The notes under the pieces were generated by a model. It was not told the DNA's origin. It did no database searches and saw nothing but the letters and a program-made list of their open reading frames with translations. Positions 1 to 4,984 of a stretch of 7,887 bases of DNA are shown in pieces (position 1 is the stretch's first letter; each line of letters starts with the position of its first letter). Both the position numbers and the translations under genes were made by a program. This DNA comes from an uncultured Selenomonadales bacterium (GTDB lineage Bacteria; Bacillota; Negativicutes; Selenomonadales; Selenomonadaceae), in the NCBI GenBank assembly GCA_937877655.1, contig CALFJC010000157.1, positions 1 to 7,887 on the forward strand, written 5' to 3'.

Positions 1-59
1 CGCCGGCAACAAAAACAGGATGTTTTTATTGCCGGTTGAAGCCCCTTTTCTTTTGGCAA
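1..59 (-). repeat. Interspersed hairpin repeat, copy A
   Basis: Read on the minus strand, this stretch matches bases 2749-2806 of the plus strand over nearly its whole length, with a few substitutions and one or two indels. It folds into a hairpin: arms CCGGCAA (3-9) and TTGCCGG (29-35), inner arms AAAAAC (11-16) and GTTTTT (22-27), and a 5-nt loop that reads ATCCT on the minus strand. Copy B has the same loop but GAAAC/GTTTC inner arms, so the stem is kept by paired changes. The element may run off the left edge of the window. Function unknown. Confidence 0.75.
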
Positions 60-70
60 CGTGACGTTGC
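56..70. repeat. Short perfect hairpin
   Basis: GCAACG (56-61), loop TGA, CGTTGC (65-70): a 6-bp perfect stem. It lies between repeat copy A and the palindromes at 135-180 and is probably one more module of the same repeat-rich spacer. No T-tract follows, so it is not a terminator. Confidence 0.4.
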
Positions 71-134
71 ATCCAATGGGTGCGCACTCCAAGTCTTCAA
101 TGACTTAAAGTCAGTCGTTACCCCTTGCTGTTCC

Positions 135-157
135 GCCGCTTTTAAAGCGGCTCTTTT
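135..157 (+). terminator. Terminator-like palindrome, plus strand
   Basis: GCCGCTTT (135-142), one T, AAAGCGGC (144-151) form an 8-bp perfect stem, followed by TCTTTT. This resembles an intrinsic terminator for plus-strand transcription, but the T-tract is short and no plus-strand gene is visible upstream in the window. It could end a gene lying left of base 1 or be another repeat module. The minus-strand flank lacks a T-tract. Confidence 0.35.
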
Positions 158-180
158 GGGGCTGCAAAAGAAAAGTAGGT
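153..180 (-). repeat. Palindromic ACTTTTCTTTTGC-type repeat, copy 1
   Basis: CTTTTG (153-158) and CAAAAG (165-170) form a 6-bp stem. On the minus strand the stretch reads TACTTTTCTTTTGC, then three bases, then CCCAAAA. The same pattern occurs on the plus strand at 2929-2952, and a stronger relative is at 2718-2750. It is a repeated intergenic module of unknown role. Confidence 0.55.
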
Positions 181-279
181 TAAAAAAATAAAATTCATGA
201 TTGAATCAATCGAAGGATACGCCGAGATGGTTTTGCGCTCCCACTTTAGAAAAAAGGGGGACAGCTCCCGCAAGAAATG

Positions 280-312
280 AAAAACCCCCGCCAAAATTCG
301 ACGGGGATTTTT
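280..312 (-). terminator. Intrinsic terminator of flagellin
   Basis: On the minus strand the RNA has the arms AAAAAUCCCCG (312-302) and CGGGGGUUUUU (290-280), pairing over 11 bp with one U-G wobble. The terminal U run is part of the stem. It lies about 70 nt past the flagellin stop codon and is the obvious end of that transcript. A smaller hairpin with GCGC arms sits between stop and terminator (about 327-341). Confidence 0.85.
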
Positions 313-383
313 CAGTATCGAACATCATGCGCCGTAAGCGCACGCCTTTAAGCTTTAACTGTAATCTCAACTGTTTCAGGAAA

Positions 384-1688
384 TTACTGGAGCAAGCTGA
401 GTACTGCGCTGGAGTTTTGATTGGCTTGCGCGAGCATGGCTTGAGCAGACTGCAGAAGAACATTATTCTTCGTGTAGTTAGTCATTTCTTTAGCCATATC
501 AGCATCACGAATCGTGGACTCAGACGCTTGGACATTCTCACTCGAAGTCGTGAGGTTGGCACTGGTGTATTCGAGACGAGCCTCGATGGCACCGATTGTG
601 GTCTGCTGGTCAAGAGCCTTGGTAAGAGCGTTTTCAATGGCATTGATTGACGCATTGGCGAATTCTTTGGTTGTGACCAAAATTCTCTCGCCCGTTGTAC
701 CTTTAAGACCGAGAGCTTCGGCGCGCATGTCACCTATACCGACCTTAATCGCGACGTTGGCTTCCGAACCGACATGGAAAGTCAAAGCTTTGTCACCGGT
801 TTGATTTTCTGCACGCTGATACTGTTTGAATTGGTCGAGAGCCGCATTCGCCGCTTTCTTGACATTGCCGTCAGTATCCGTAATGCTGATTGTGAATCCG
901 GAAATTTGCGAAGTTACACCTGCTGTCTGCGCTAAAATAGCAACACCCGCTGCCTTATCGGGCGTGTAAACTTGAACATCAAACTTGTCTGTTCCGATGG
1001 TAGCAGGCGAGGTGCCTGTTTGTTCTGTCAAGCTGATTATGCCGGAAAGTTCCAGCAGAGATTGCAATGTAGCATCATTTACCGTTCCGCTGGTTGTCGA
1101 GGTCACGCCGTTATTAATCCAAGAAACCGTGTATTTATCGGTAGAGAGAATTTCAAGCATATCGCCTGCGCGGTTTGCAAGAGTAGTCAAAACGGATCCT
1201 GAACTGGTATCGGTTGCCAAGCTCTGGTTGAGAAGAATGGTCTTGGACGAAGAAACGACGTTGTTTTTCGAGCCGTCGACGAGATATTTGCCGTTGAATT
1301 GAACAAGAGCATTGTCGTCGATTTGGTCGATAAACTGATCAACTTCCTTTTGGATCGTTTGACGATCTTCTTCGGTGTTGGAATCGTTGGCTGCGTTGAT
1401 GGCTTTTTCTTTTAAAGCCTTCAAAATTTCGATTGTGTTGGAAACCGCACCTTCAGCAGTCTTCATCAACGCGGAGTCGTTCTGACTGTTCTGATTGGCT
1501 TGGTCGAGTGAACGGATACGGACGCGCATACGCTCGGAAATTGCATAACCCGAAGCATCATCCTGCGCACTGTTAATTTTCATGCCGCTTGCGACTTTCG
1601 TCAAGCTCTTCTGGAGCGCGGTGCTGTTTTGATTCAAAGTGTTGAGCGTACGAACTGCGCTCATGTTAGTTTTTACTACCATTGCCAT
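384..1688 (-). CDS. fliC: Flagellin (filament subunit)
   Basis: This 434-aa protein is a flagellin, the exported subunit that polymerises into the flagellar filament. The N-terminal D0/D1 region (about 1-140) has the family signature, including VASGMKINSAQDDASGYAIS (32-51) and QFNG (130-133). The C-terminal D1/D0 region (about 340-434) contains ASESTIRDADMAKEM and ends in LSLLQ, the usual export and polymerisation end. The middle (about 140-340) is variable and rich in Ser/Thr/Asn, suited to surface exposure and possible O-glycosylation. The ATG at 1688 is chosen over upstream in-frame codons because GGGAGG lies 8 nt before it and flagellins begin MAMVV. It is a single-gene transcription unit with its own long leader and terminator. 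In place of the LQRxREL motif recognised by TLR5 it has LKALKEK (89-95). Confidence 0.96.
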   Translation of the reverse strand: MAMVVKTNMSAVRTLNTLNQNSTALQKSLTKVASGMKINSAQDDASGYAISERMRVRIRSLDQANQNSQNDSALMKTAEGAVSNTIEILKALKEKAINAANDSNTEEDRQTIQKEVDQFIDQIDDNALVQFNGKYLVDGSKNNVVSSSKTILLNQSLATDTSSGSVLTTLANRAGDMLEILSTDKYTVSWINNGVTSTTSGTVNDATLQSLLELSGIISLTEQTGTSPATIGTDKFDVQVYTPDKAAGVAILAQTAGVTSQISGFTISITDTDGNVKKAANAALDQFKQYQRAENQTGDKALTFHVGSEANVAIKVGIGDMRAEALGLKGTTGERILVTTKEFANASINAIENALTKALDQQTTIGAIEARLEYTSANLTTSSENVQASESTIRDADMAKEMTNYTKNNVLLQSAQAMLAQANQNSSAVLSLLQ

Positions 1689-1973
1689 GGTTATTTCCTC
1701 CCTGATCTTCCTAGAAAAATTTTTCCTTAGTCGACGGTTTCCCTTCCGCCGCCAAACAAACGAGCCTTTTTGCTTGTCTCCCGACCGTCGCCGAAAGACT
1801 TCGCCTCGCACGCGTAACGAGTGTTGCAATTTTGAGCCCGAATTGTTTCTGTTTGATTTGCTCCCTGCAGTTTAAACAGGGTTGTTAAGTTATCCTTAAC
1901 TTGTTCCTCCAAAATTTTTTAGGTTTTTCAAAGTTCTTGTTCGGAACGTTTTCGCGCCCCGTGTTTCTTTCTG
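1689..1973 (-). promoter_or_regulatory. Long structured flagellin 5' leader with CsrA-like sites
   Basis: The spacer between the predicted start site and the flagellin ATG is about 285 nt, far longer than a ribosome binding site requires. It contains a hairpin AAGUUA-AGGA-UAACUU (plus 1887-1902), which puts GGA in a 4-nt loop as preferred by CsrA. A second hairpin pairs CCCUG with CAGGG (1863-1881), and a longer 7-bp pairing joins 1732-1738 with 1784-1790. Eleven GGA triplets occur between 1689 and 1920, two of them at the Shine-Dalgarno (AGGGAGGAAAUAACC before AUG). Known: CsrA, antagonised by FliW, represses hag translation in Bacillus. Inferred: similar control here. No convincing gene is seen in the leader. 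Confidence 0.55.
1887..1902 (-). promoter_or_regulatory. Candidate CsrA-binding hairpin
   Basis: The minus-strand RNA reads AAGUUA, loop AGGA, UAACUU: a perfect 6-bp stem with GGA in the loop, the geometry of high-affinity CsrA sites. It lies about 200 nt upstream of the flagellin start, so if real it would act with a second site, most likely the GGGAGGA at the Shine-Dalgarno. Confidence 0.5.
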
Positions 1974-1979
1974 TAAATC

Positions 1980-2006
1980 TTATCGTTTATCAACGCAGAT
2001 TCATTA
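1980..2006 (-). promoter_or_regulatory. Sigma-28-like flagellin promoter
   Basis: On the minus strand, TAAT (2006-2003), a 15-nt spacer and AACGATAA (1987-1980) match the flagellar sigma consensus TAAA-N15-GCCGATAA at most positions. It is the best match found upstream of flagellin and lies just after the pilin terminator. Transcription would start near 1973. Confidence 0.5.
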
Positions 2007-2046
2007 AGCCCTTCAGAAAAAATTTTTTCCCGCGCTGAATTTTATC

Positions 2047-2084
2047 AAAAAAAATTTTTGGCGTCAATAAATTTTCAGCCAAAA
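2047..2084 (-). terminator. Intrinsic terminator of the pilin-like gene
   Basis: The minus-strand RNA has UUUUGGC (2084-2078), a 15-nt loop, and GCCAAAA (2062-2056), followed by A and then eight U (2054-2047). It lies about 50 nt past the stop of the pilin-like gene and upstream of the flagellin promoter, so the two genes are separate transcription units. Confidence 0.75.
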
Positions 2085-2133
2085 GGCATAAAGATTGTGC
2101 TAAAAGTTTTTAAATGTCGAGATGACGTATTTT

Positions 2134-2547
2134 TTATTTTACGAAGTATCCTGCTGTTTTATCTCCGTCAGTCATTTCTAAAGTTGCCCGCCAATCTTCT
2201 TGAGCATCTTTATCGGAGCTAATTGCAACTTTTTTAAAGCCATAAGTTGTTCCCTTAATTTCCTCTTGCGCACCGTTAATTAAAGCCTTGCCTGTCGGCG
2301 GTTTAATGTCGGAGGCATCTTTCAGATATGGTGCCAATGTTGTCAAAGTGGGATCTGAAGTAGGTTCTCCTTTTTCCATGCTGTAAATTGCAATCGCAGT
2401 GTCGAGAGTCGAGAGGTCGGCTTGGATTTTGGCGGTATTGGCGGCAGCAGTGACGGAACTAAAGCGCGGTACGGCTATCGACGCCAGAATTCCTATAACC
2501 ATTACCATTAAAATGACTTCCAGAGTTGCGAAGCCTCGCTGATTCAT
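2134..2547 (-). CDS. Type IV pilin-like / pseudopilin protein
   Basis: This 137-aa protein has a class III prepilin leader. The short MNQRG precedes the cleavage site, mature Phe+1 and Glu+5 follow (G|FATLE), and then a hydrophobic helix of about 20 residues ends in the common SIAVPRF. A prepilin peptidase would cut after Gly5 and N-methylate Phe, after which the subunit assembles through its helix into a pilus or type II secretion pseudopilus. The rest (about 30-137) is a small soluble domain without cysteines that I cannot assign. The start is supported by AGGAG 8 nt upstream. No PilB, PilC, PilD or other pilin lies in the window, so its assembly machinery must be elsewhere. It has its own promoter and terminator. 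Which filament it serves cannot be told. Confidence 0.88.
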   Translation of the reverse strand: MNQRGFATLEVILMVMVIGILASIAVPRFSSVTAAANTAKIQADLSTLDTAIAIYSMEKGEPTSDPTLTTLAPYLKDASDIKPPTGKALINGAQEEIKGTTYGFKKVAISSDKDAQEDWRATLEMTDGDKTAGYFVK

Positions 2548-2577
2548 ATAAATCGCTCCTTTTATTTTTTTGGGAGC

Positions 2578-2606
2578 ATTTTAAGTCAAAAGCTTTTCGC
2601 GATCAA
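2578..2606 (-). promoter_or_regulatory. Sigma-70-type promoter for the pilin-like gene
   Basis: On the minus strand, TTGATC (2606-2601), a 17-nt spacer and TAAAAT (2583-2578) match the consensus 4/6 and 5/6. The implied 5' UTR is about 25 nt and carries the AGGAG ribosome binding site. The position fits, but no upstream element confirms it. Confidence 0.55.
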
Positions 2607-2717
2607 GAAGTTCTTTTCAAAATTTCTTGCCGACATTCAAGAAATTTTTGTAAAGAAAATTTTTCTCGCTGCCGCCGATCTCGATTGAATTCAAAAATAA
2701 TTTTTGTGTTTAGGATC

Positions 2718-2750
2718 AACTTTTTCTTTGCTGCGCCCAAAGAAAAAGTT
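2718..2750. repeat. 13-bp perfect palindrome (hairpin repeat, copy 2)
   Basis: AACTTTTTCTTTG (2718-2730), loop CTGCGCC, and CAAAGAAAAAGTT (2738-2750) form a perfect 13-bp stem. It resembles the elements at 153-180 and 2929-2952 in sequence order (pyrimidine-rich arm, GC-rich loop, CCCAAA). It sits directly before hairpin repeat copy B. In copy A the related element likewise precedes the hairpin when read on the minus strand, though at a greater distance. Confidence 0.7.
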
Positions 2751-2806
2751 GCAAAAAGAAAGGGCGTTCAGACCGGCAATGAAACATCCTGTTTCAGTTG
2801 CCGGCG
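2749..2806 (+). repeat. Interspersed hairpin repeat, copy B
   Basis: This is the plus-strand copy of the element at 1-59. The stem is CCGGCAA (2773-2779) with TTGCCGG (2798-2804), inner arms are GAAAC (2781-2785) and GTTTC (2791-2795), and the loop is ATCCT. The inner arms differ from copy A on both sides, yet pairing is preserved. Confidence 0.75.
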
Positions 2807-2828
2807 GGCGCACGTCCATGTGCGCCCG
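2805..2828. repeat. 9-bp GC-rich hairpin
   Basis: CGGGCGCAC (2805-2813), a 6-nt loop, and GTGCGCCCG (2820-2828) pair perfectly. It abuts hairpin repeat copy B and probably belongs to the same composite element. No T-tract follows. A half copy (TGTGCGCCCG) recurs near 3028-3037. Confidence 0.55.
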
Positions 2829-2840
2829 GGTATTGCCTTT

Positions 2841-2868
2841 CATTACTCATTGCACATTGCTCATTGTA
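2841..2868 (+). repeat. Heptamer tandem repeat CATTRCW, four units
   Basis: CATTACT, CATTGCA, CATTGCT and CATTGTA follow one another with a 7-bp period. A related pair, CATTGCT AATTGCT, lies at 3050-3063, and two units of an unrelated heptamer, GTTGTTA, lie at 2964-2977. Confidence 0.6.
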
Positions 2869-2928
2869 AAAAGCCATCTCGGAGTCCTGTCAACTTTCAA
2901 TCTCAATTCTAAATTTGTAAATTAAACT

Positions 2929-2952
2929 TACTTTTCTTTTGCCGTCCCAAAA
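2929..2952 (+). repeat. ACTTTTCTTTTGC-type repeat, copy 3 (half element)
   Basis: TACTTTTCTTTTGC, three bases, then CCCAAAA repeats the pattern seen on the minus strand at 153-180. The expected second arm (GAAAAGT) is missing and is replaced by unrelated sequence, so this copy looks truncated. Confidence 0.45.
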
Positions 2953-3058
2953 TTAGATGGCAAGTTGTTAGTTGTTAGTGTTTTTACTTTCAATCTTTCC
3001 ACCTTACAATCTTTCCATCTCAAATCCTGTGCGCCCGTGTCTTACCTTTCATTGCTAA

Positions 3059-3087
3059 TTGCTTTTCCGCAACGTTTGGTTTATTAT
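3059..3087 (+). promoter_or_regulatory. Possible promoter of the glycosyltransferase gene
   Basis: TTGCTT (3059-3064), a 17-nt spacer and TATTAT (3082-3087) match the sigma-70 consensus 3/6 and 5/6, giving a 5' UTR of about 28 nt. The -35 lies in the short heptamer repeat at 3050-3063, so a repeat may have supplied part of the promoter. Moderate support only. Confidence 0.38.
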
Positions 3088-3121
3088 TGATGAAAATTAT
3101 TTATCAAGCGGGAGTGATTGC

Positions 3122-4909
3122 ATGGACGATAAAATTTTGGATTGGGTTTTTCCGGCAGAAAAATTTTCTCTCGACGGCGATCCCATGTCCATGCGCACCG
3201 TCGCACGAGAAATTTTCGATCTCGATAAAAATTCTCCCGAAGGGCTCGCGATTATGGCGGAGTCTTCACTTTATCTCGGAAATTTGCAGGAAGCAGAATC
3301 TTTTGCGCAATATGCTCTCGCCGCCGAGCCGAATCATCTGCGCGGACGACTTGTTTCGGGCGGTATCGCCGTTAAAAATTTCAAGCTCAATGCCCAGATA
3401 AAAATTTTGGAAGGCGTGATAAACGACGCGCACAAAGAATTGAAAAATTTGCGGGCAAGTCTTCAGGAACACAATCATAAATTCGCTTTCAATCGCAGAA
3501 AAAAAACTTCGGCGGACGAAGATTTTGAACGGCAAATCGACAAAAAAATTTTTATCACGCGCTCGATTTTGTTCAAAGCCCTTACTTGGAGTTCAAACGG
3601 ATTTTATTTGACGGGCGAACCTGCGCGGGCGGCACAAGCTCTTTTCGAGGCAAGTTCCCTAACCGAAAACAACGAAACGGCGGCGGAGCTTTACTCCAAA
3701 CATTTATTCTTGAGAAATTATCGCGACACTTCGCAGGCGCAGACGAAAGAACTTGCACAGAAATATAATTCCTTTTTCGCAACGATAACGCCCTTTTCTC
3801 ACGACAAAAAAAATCTTGACGCCGATAAAAAAATTCACGTCGGATATATTTCGCCCGATTTCCGCGAACATGCCGTTGCAAATTTCTTGCCGCCGCTTTT
3901 AAAAAATTTTGATGCCGAAAATTTTTCCGTAACTTGCTACTCGACGGGCAGAAGTGATTTCGTCACGGAGAAATTTAAAAAGTTCAAAGTCGGCTGGCGC
4001 GATTTGGAAGGCAAGGAGCCGTTGTTGTCCGCAAATATTATCGCCGAAGACAACGTTGACATTTTGGTTGATTTATCGGGGCATTCGCAGGACAGTTGCC
4101 TTCCGATTTTGGCTTACAAACCTGCGCCCGTGCAAATTTGCGGCATCGGTTACACGGCAACGACGGGGCTTAATGCCGTTGATTATTTTTTGTCCGATAA
4201 AATTTGTTCGCCGGAAAATCTCCCGTCGAATTTTACGGAAAAAATTCTGCGCGTCGAGCCGTGCAATTTATGTTACGCGCCCGGCTTGATTCGACAAATG
4301 CCCGATATTGAATCGATTGCTCCCGTTCAAAAAAATTATTTCGTGACTTTCGGTTCCTTCAACAATTTTGCCAAAATCAGTGACGATCTGCTTTATTTAT
4401 GGCGGGCGATTTTGGAGCGCGTCCCCAATTCCCGTTTGATTCTCAAAAATAAACTTTGCAGTCTTGAAGAAGGCAGGGAGCTTGTCAGAAAAAAATTATC
4501 CAAAATGAGTTTTCCGCTCGACAGAGTCGAATTGCGCCCTTACAGCCCGGATTATCTTGAACAATATCGCGAACTCGACGTTGCACTTGATACTTTTCCC
4601 TACACGGGCGGCACAACGACTTGCGAGGCTCTTTATATGGGCGTGCCCGTGATAACTCTGCGCGGAAAAACTCACGGCTCCAGATTCTGCGCGTCGATTT
4701 TGAATGCCGCCGATTTATCGGAGTTAATTGCGCACAGCCCGATGGATTATGTGAACAAAGCGATTCAACTTTCTCGGCGAAAAGAATTGTTGGCGGCTTA
4801 TCACGTCGGGCTTCGCGAACACATAAAAAATTCCGCGCTGATGGATTCAAAAAATTATATTCGCGAGTTGGAAAAAATTTATCGGGAAGTTTGGAGAAAA
4901 AGGTTATAG
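3122..4909 (+). CDS. OGT/SPINDLY-type O-linked glycosyltransferase (GT41) with N-terminal TPR region
   Basis: This 595-aa cytoplasmic protein is predicted to move a sugar from a nucleotide donor to Ser/Thr of a protein. Residues about 25-85 form TPR-like helices (ALAAEPNHLRGRL), and about 90-215 are helical linker. Residues 237-595 are the GT41 catalytic region: VGYISPDFREH (240-250), ILVDLSGHSQD (314-324), KPAPVQICGIGY (333-344), SFNNFAKIS (412-420, Lys418 at the usual UDP-contact position), and LDTFPYTGGTTTCEAL (489-504). The ATG at 3122 has GGAG 7 nt upstream. A TTG at 3059 is in frame but lies in a repeat without a ribosome binding site. The flagellin and pilin-like genes nearby are candidate acceptors, by inference only. 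Its last codons, AGG TTA TAG, are part of a heptamer tandem repeat, so the C-terminus may have been altered by repeat growth. Confidence 0.9.
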   Translation: MDDKILDWVFPAEKFSLDGDPMSMRTVAREIFDLDKNSPEGLAIMAESSLYLGNLQEAESFAQYALAAEPNHLRGRLVSGGIAVKNFKLNAQIKILEGVINDAHKELKNLRASLQEHNHKFAFNRRKKTSADEDFERQIDKKIFITRSILFKALTWSSNGFYLTGEPARAAQALFEASSLTENNETAAELYSKHLFLRNYRDTSQAQTKELAQKYNSFFATITPFSHDKKNLDADKKIHVGYISPDFREHAVANFLPPLLKNFDAENFSVTCYSTGRSDFVTEKFKKFKVGWRDLEGKEPLLSANIIAEDNVDILVDLSGHSQDSCLPILAYKPAPVQICGIGYTATTGLNAVDYFLSDKICSPENLPSNFTEKILRVEPCNLCYAPGLIRQMPDIESIAPVQKNYFVTFGSFNNFAKISDDLLYLWRAILERVPNSRLILKNKLCSLEEGRELVRKKLSKMSFPLDRVELRPYSPDYLEQYRELDVALDTFPYTGGTTTCEALYMGVPVITLRGKTHGSRFCASILNAADLSELIAHSPMDYVNKAIQLSRRKELLAAYHVGLREHIKNSALMDSKNYIRELEKIYREVWRKRL

Positions 4910-4973
4910 GTTATAGGTTATAGGTTATAGGGAAAATTCTATCAGCTATAAGCTATAACCTATAAGCTAAAAA
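4902..4973. repeat. Heptamer repeats in both orientations between two genes
   Basis: Four exact GGTTATA units (4902-4929) start inside the glycosyltransferase stop region. After GGGAAAATT come CTATCAG, CTATAAG, CTATAAC, CTATAAG and the degenerate CTAAAAA (4939-4973). CTATAAC is the reverse complement of a rotation of GGTTATA, so the halves can pair: TTATAGGTTATAG (4904-4916, or shifted by 7 or 14) with CTATAACCTATAA (4953-4965). The RNA hairpin would lie just before the AAGGAGG of the U32 gene. There is no U-tract, so a translational or RNA-stability effect is likelier than termination. Confidence 0.8.
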
Positions 4974-4984
4974 GGAGGTTTTTG

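Larger units (their letters stand above)
2548..3121. other. Repeat-rich intergenic region without a gene
   Basis: This 574-bp gap between the divergent pilin-like and glycosyltransferase genes has no supportable coding region. It holds the pilin promoter at one end and a candidate glycosyltransferase promoter at the other. Between them are a 13-bp palindrome, hairpin repeat copy B, a 9-bp GC-rich hairpin, heptamer tandem repeats, and an 11-bp direct repeat CAATCTTTCCA (2991-3001 and 3007-3017). The segment GTGCGCCC followed by a CCTTTCATT-like tail occurs twice (2820-2844 and 3029-3053), so the region seems to have grown by accumulating repeat modules. Confidence 0.7.

Noticed and set aside
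56..151. tRNA or other structured RNA gene near the left edge
   Set aside because: The two strong hairpins do not form a cloverleaf, and no CCA end or T-loop is present.
201..650. Plus-strand 149-codon ORF
   Set aside because: It runs over the flagellin terminator and antisense to the flagellin 3' end, with no ribosome binding site and a composition explained by the opposite strand.
1727..1912. Minus-strand 61-codon ORF in the flagellin leader
   Set aside because: It starts at a TTG without a ribosome binding site, ends before the flagellin start, and covers the structured leader. An FGxGRET repeat in it reflects the nucleotide duplication.
2526..2912. Plus-strand 128-codon ORF upstream of the glycosyltransferase
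   Set aside because: It crosses palindromic repeats and heptamer tandem repeats, has no ribosome binding site and no protein-like pattern.
2841..3063. CRISPR-like array from the short repeats
   Set aside because: Repeats are 7 bp, contiguous and degenerate, with no spacers of constant length and no cas gene.
3059..3121. Upstream in-frame TTG start for the glycosyltransferase
   Set aside because: It lies in a repeat without a ribosome binding site. ATG 3122 has GGAG at 7 nt and leaves the domain intact.
4982..4984. TTG start one codon before the U32 ATG
   Set aside because: It is only 3 nt from the AAGGAGG, too close. ATG 4985 has the normal spacing.
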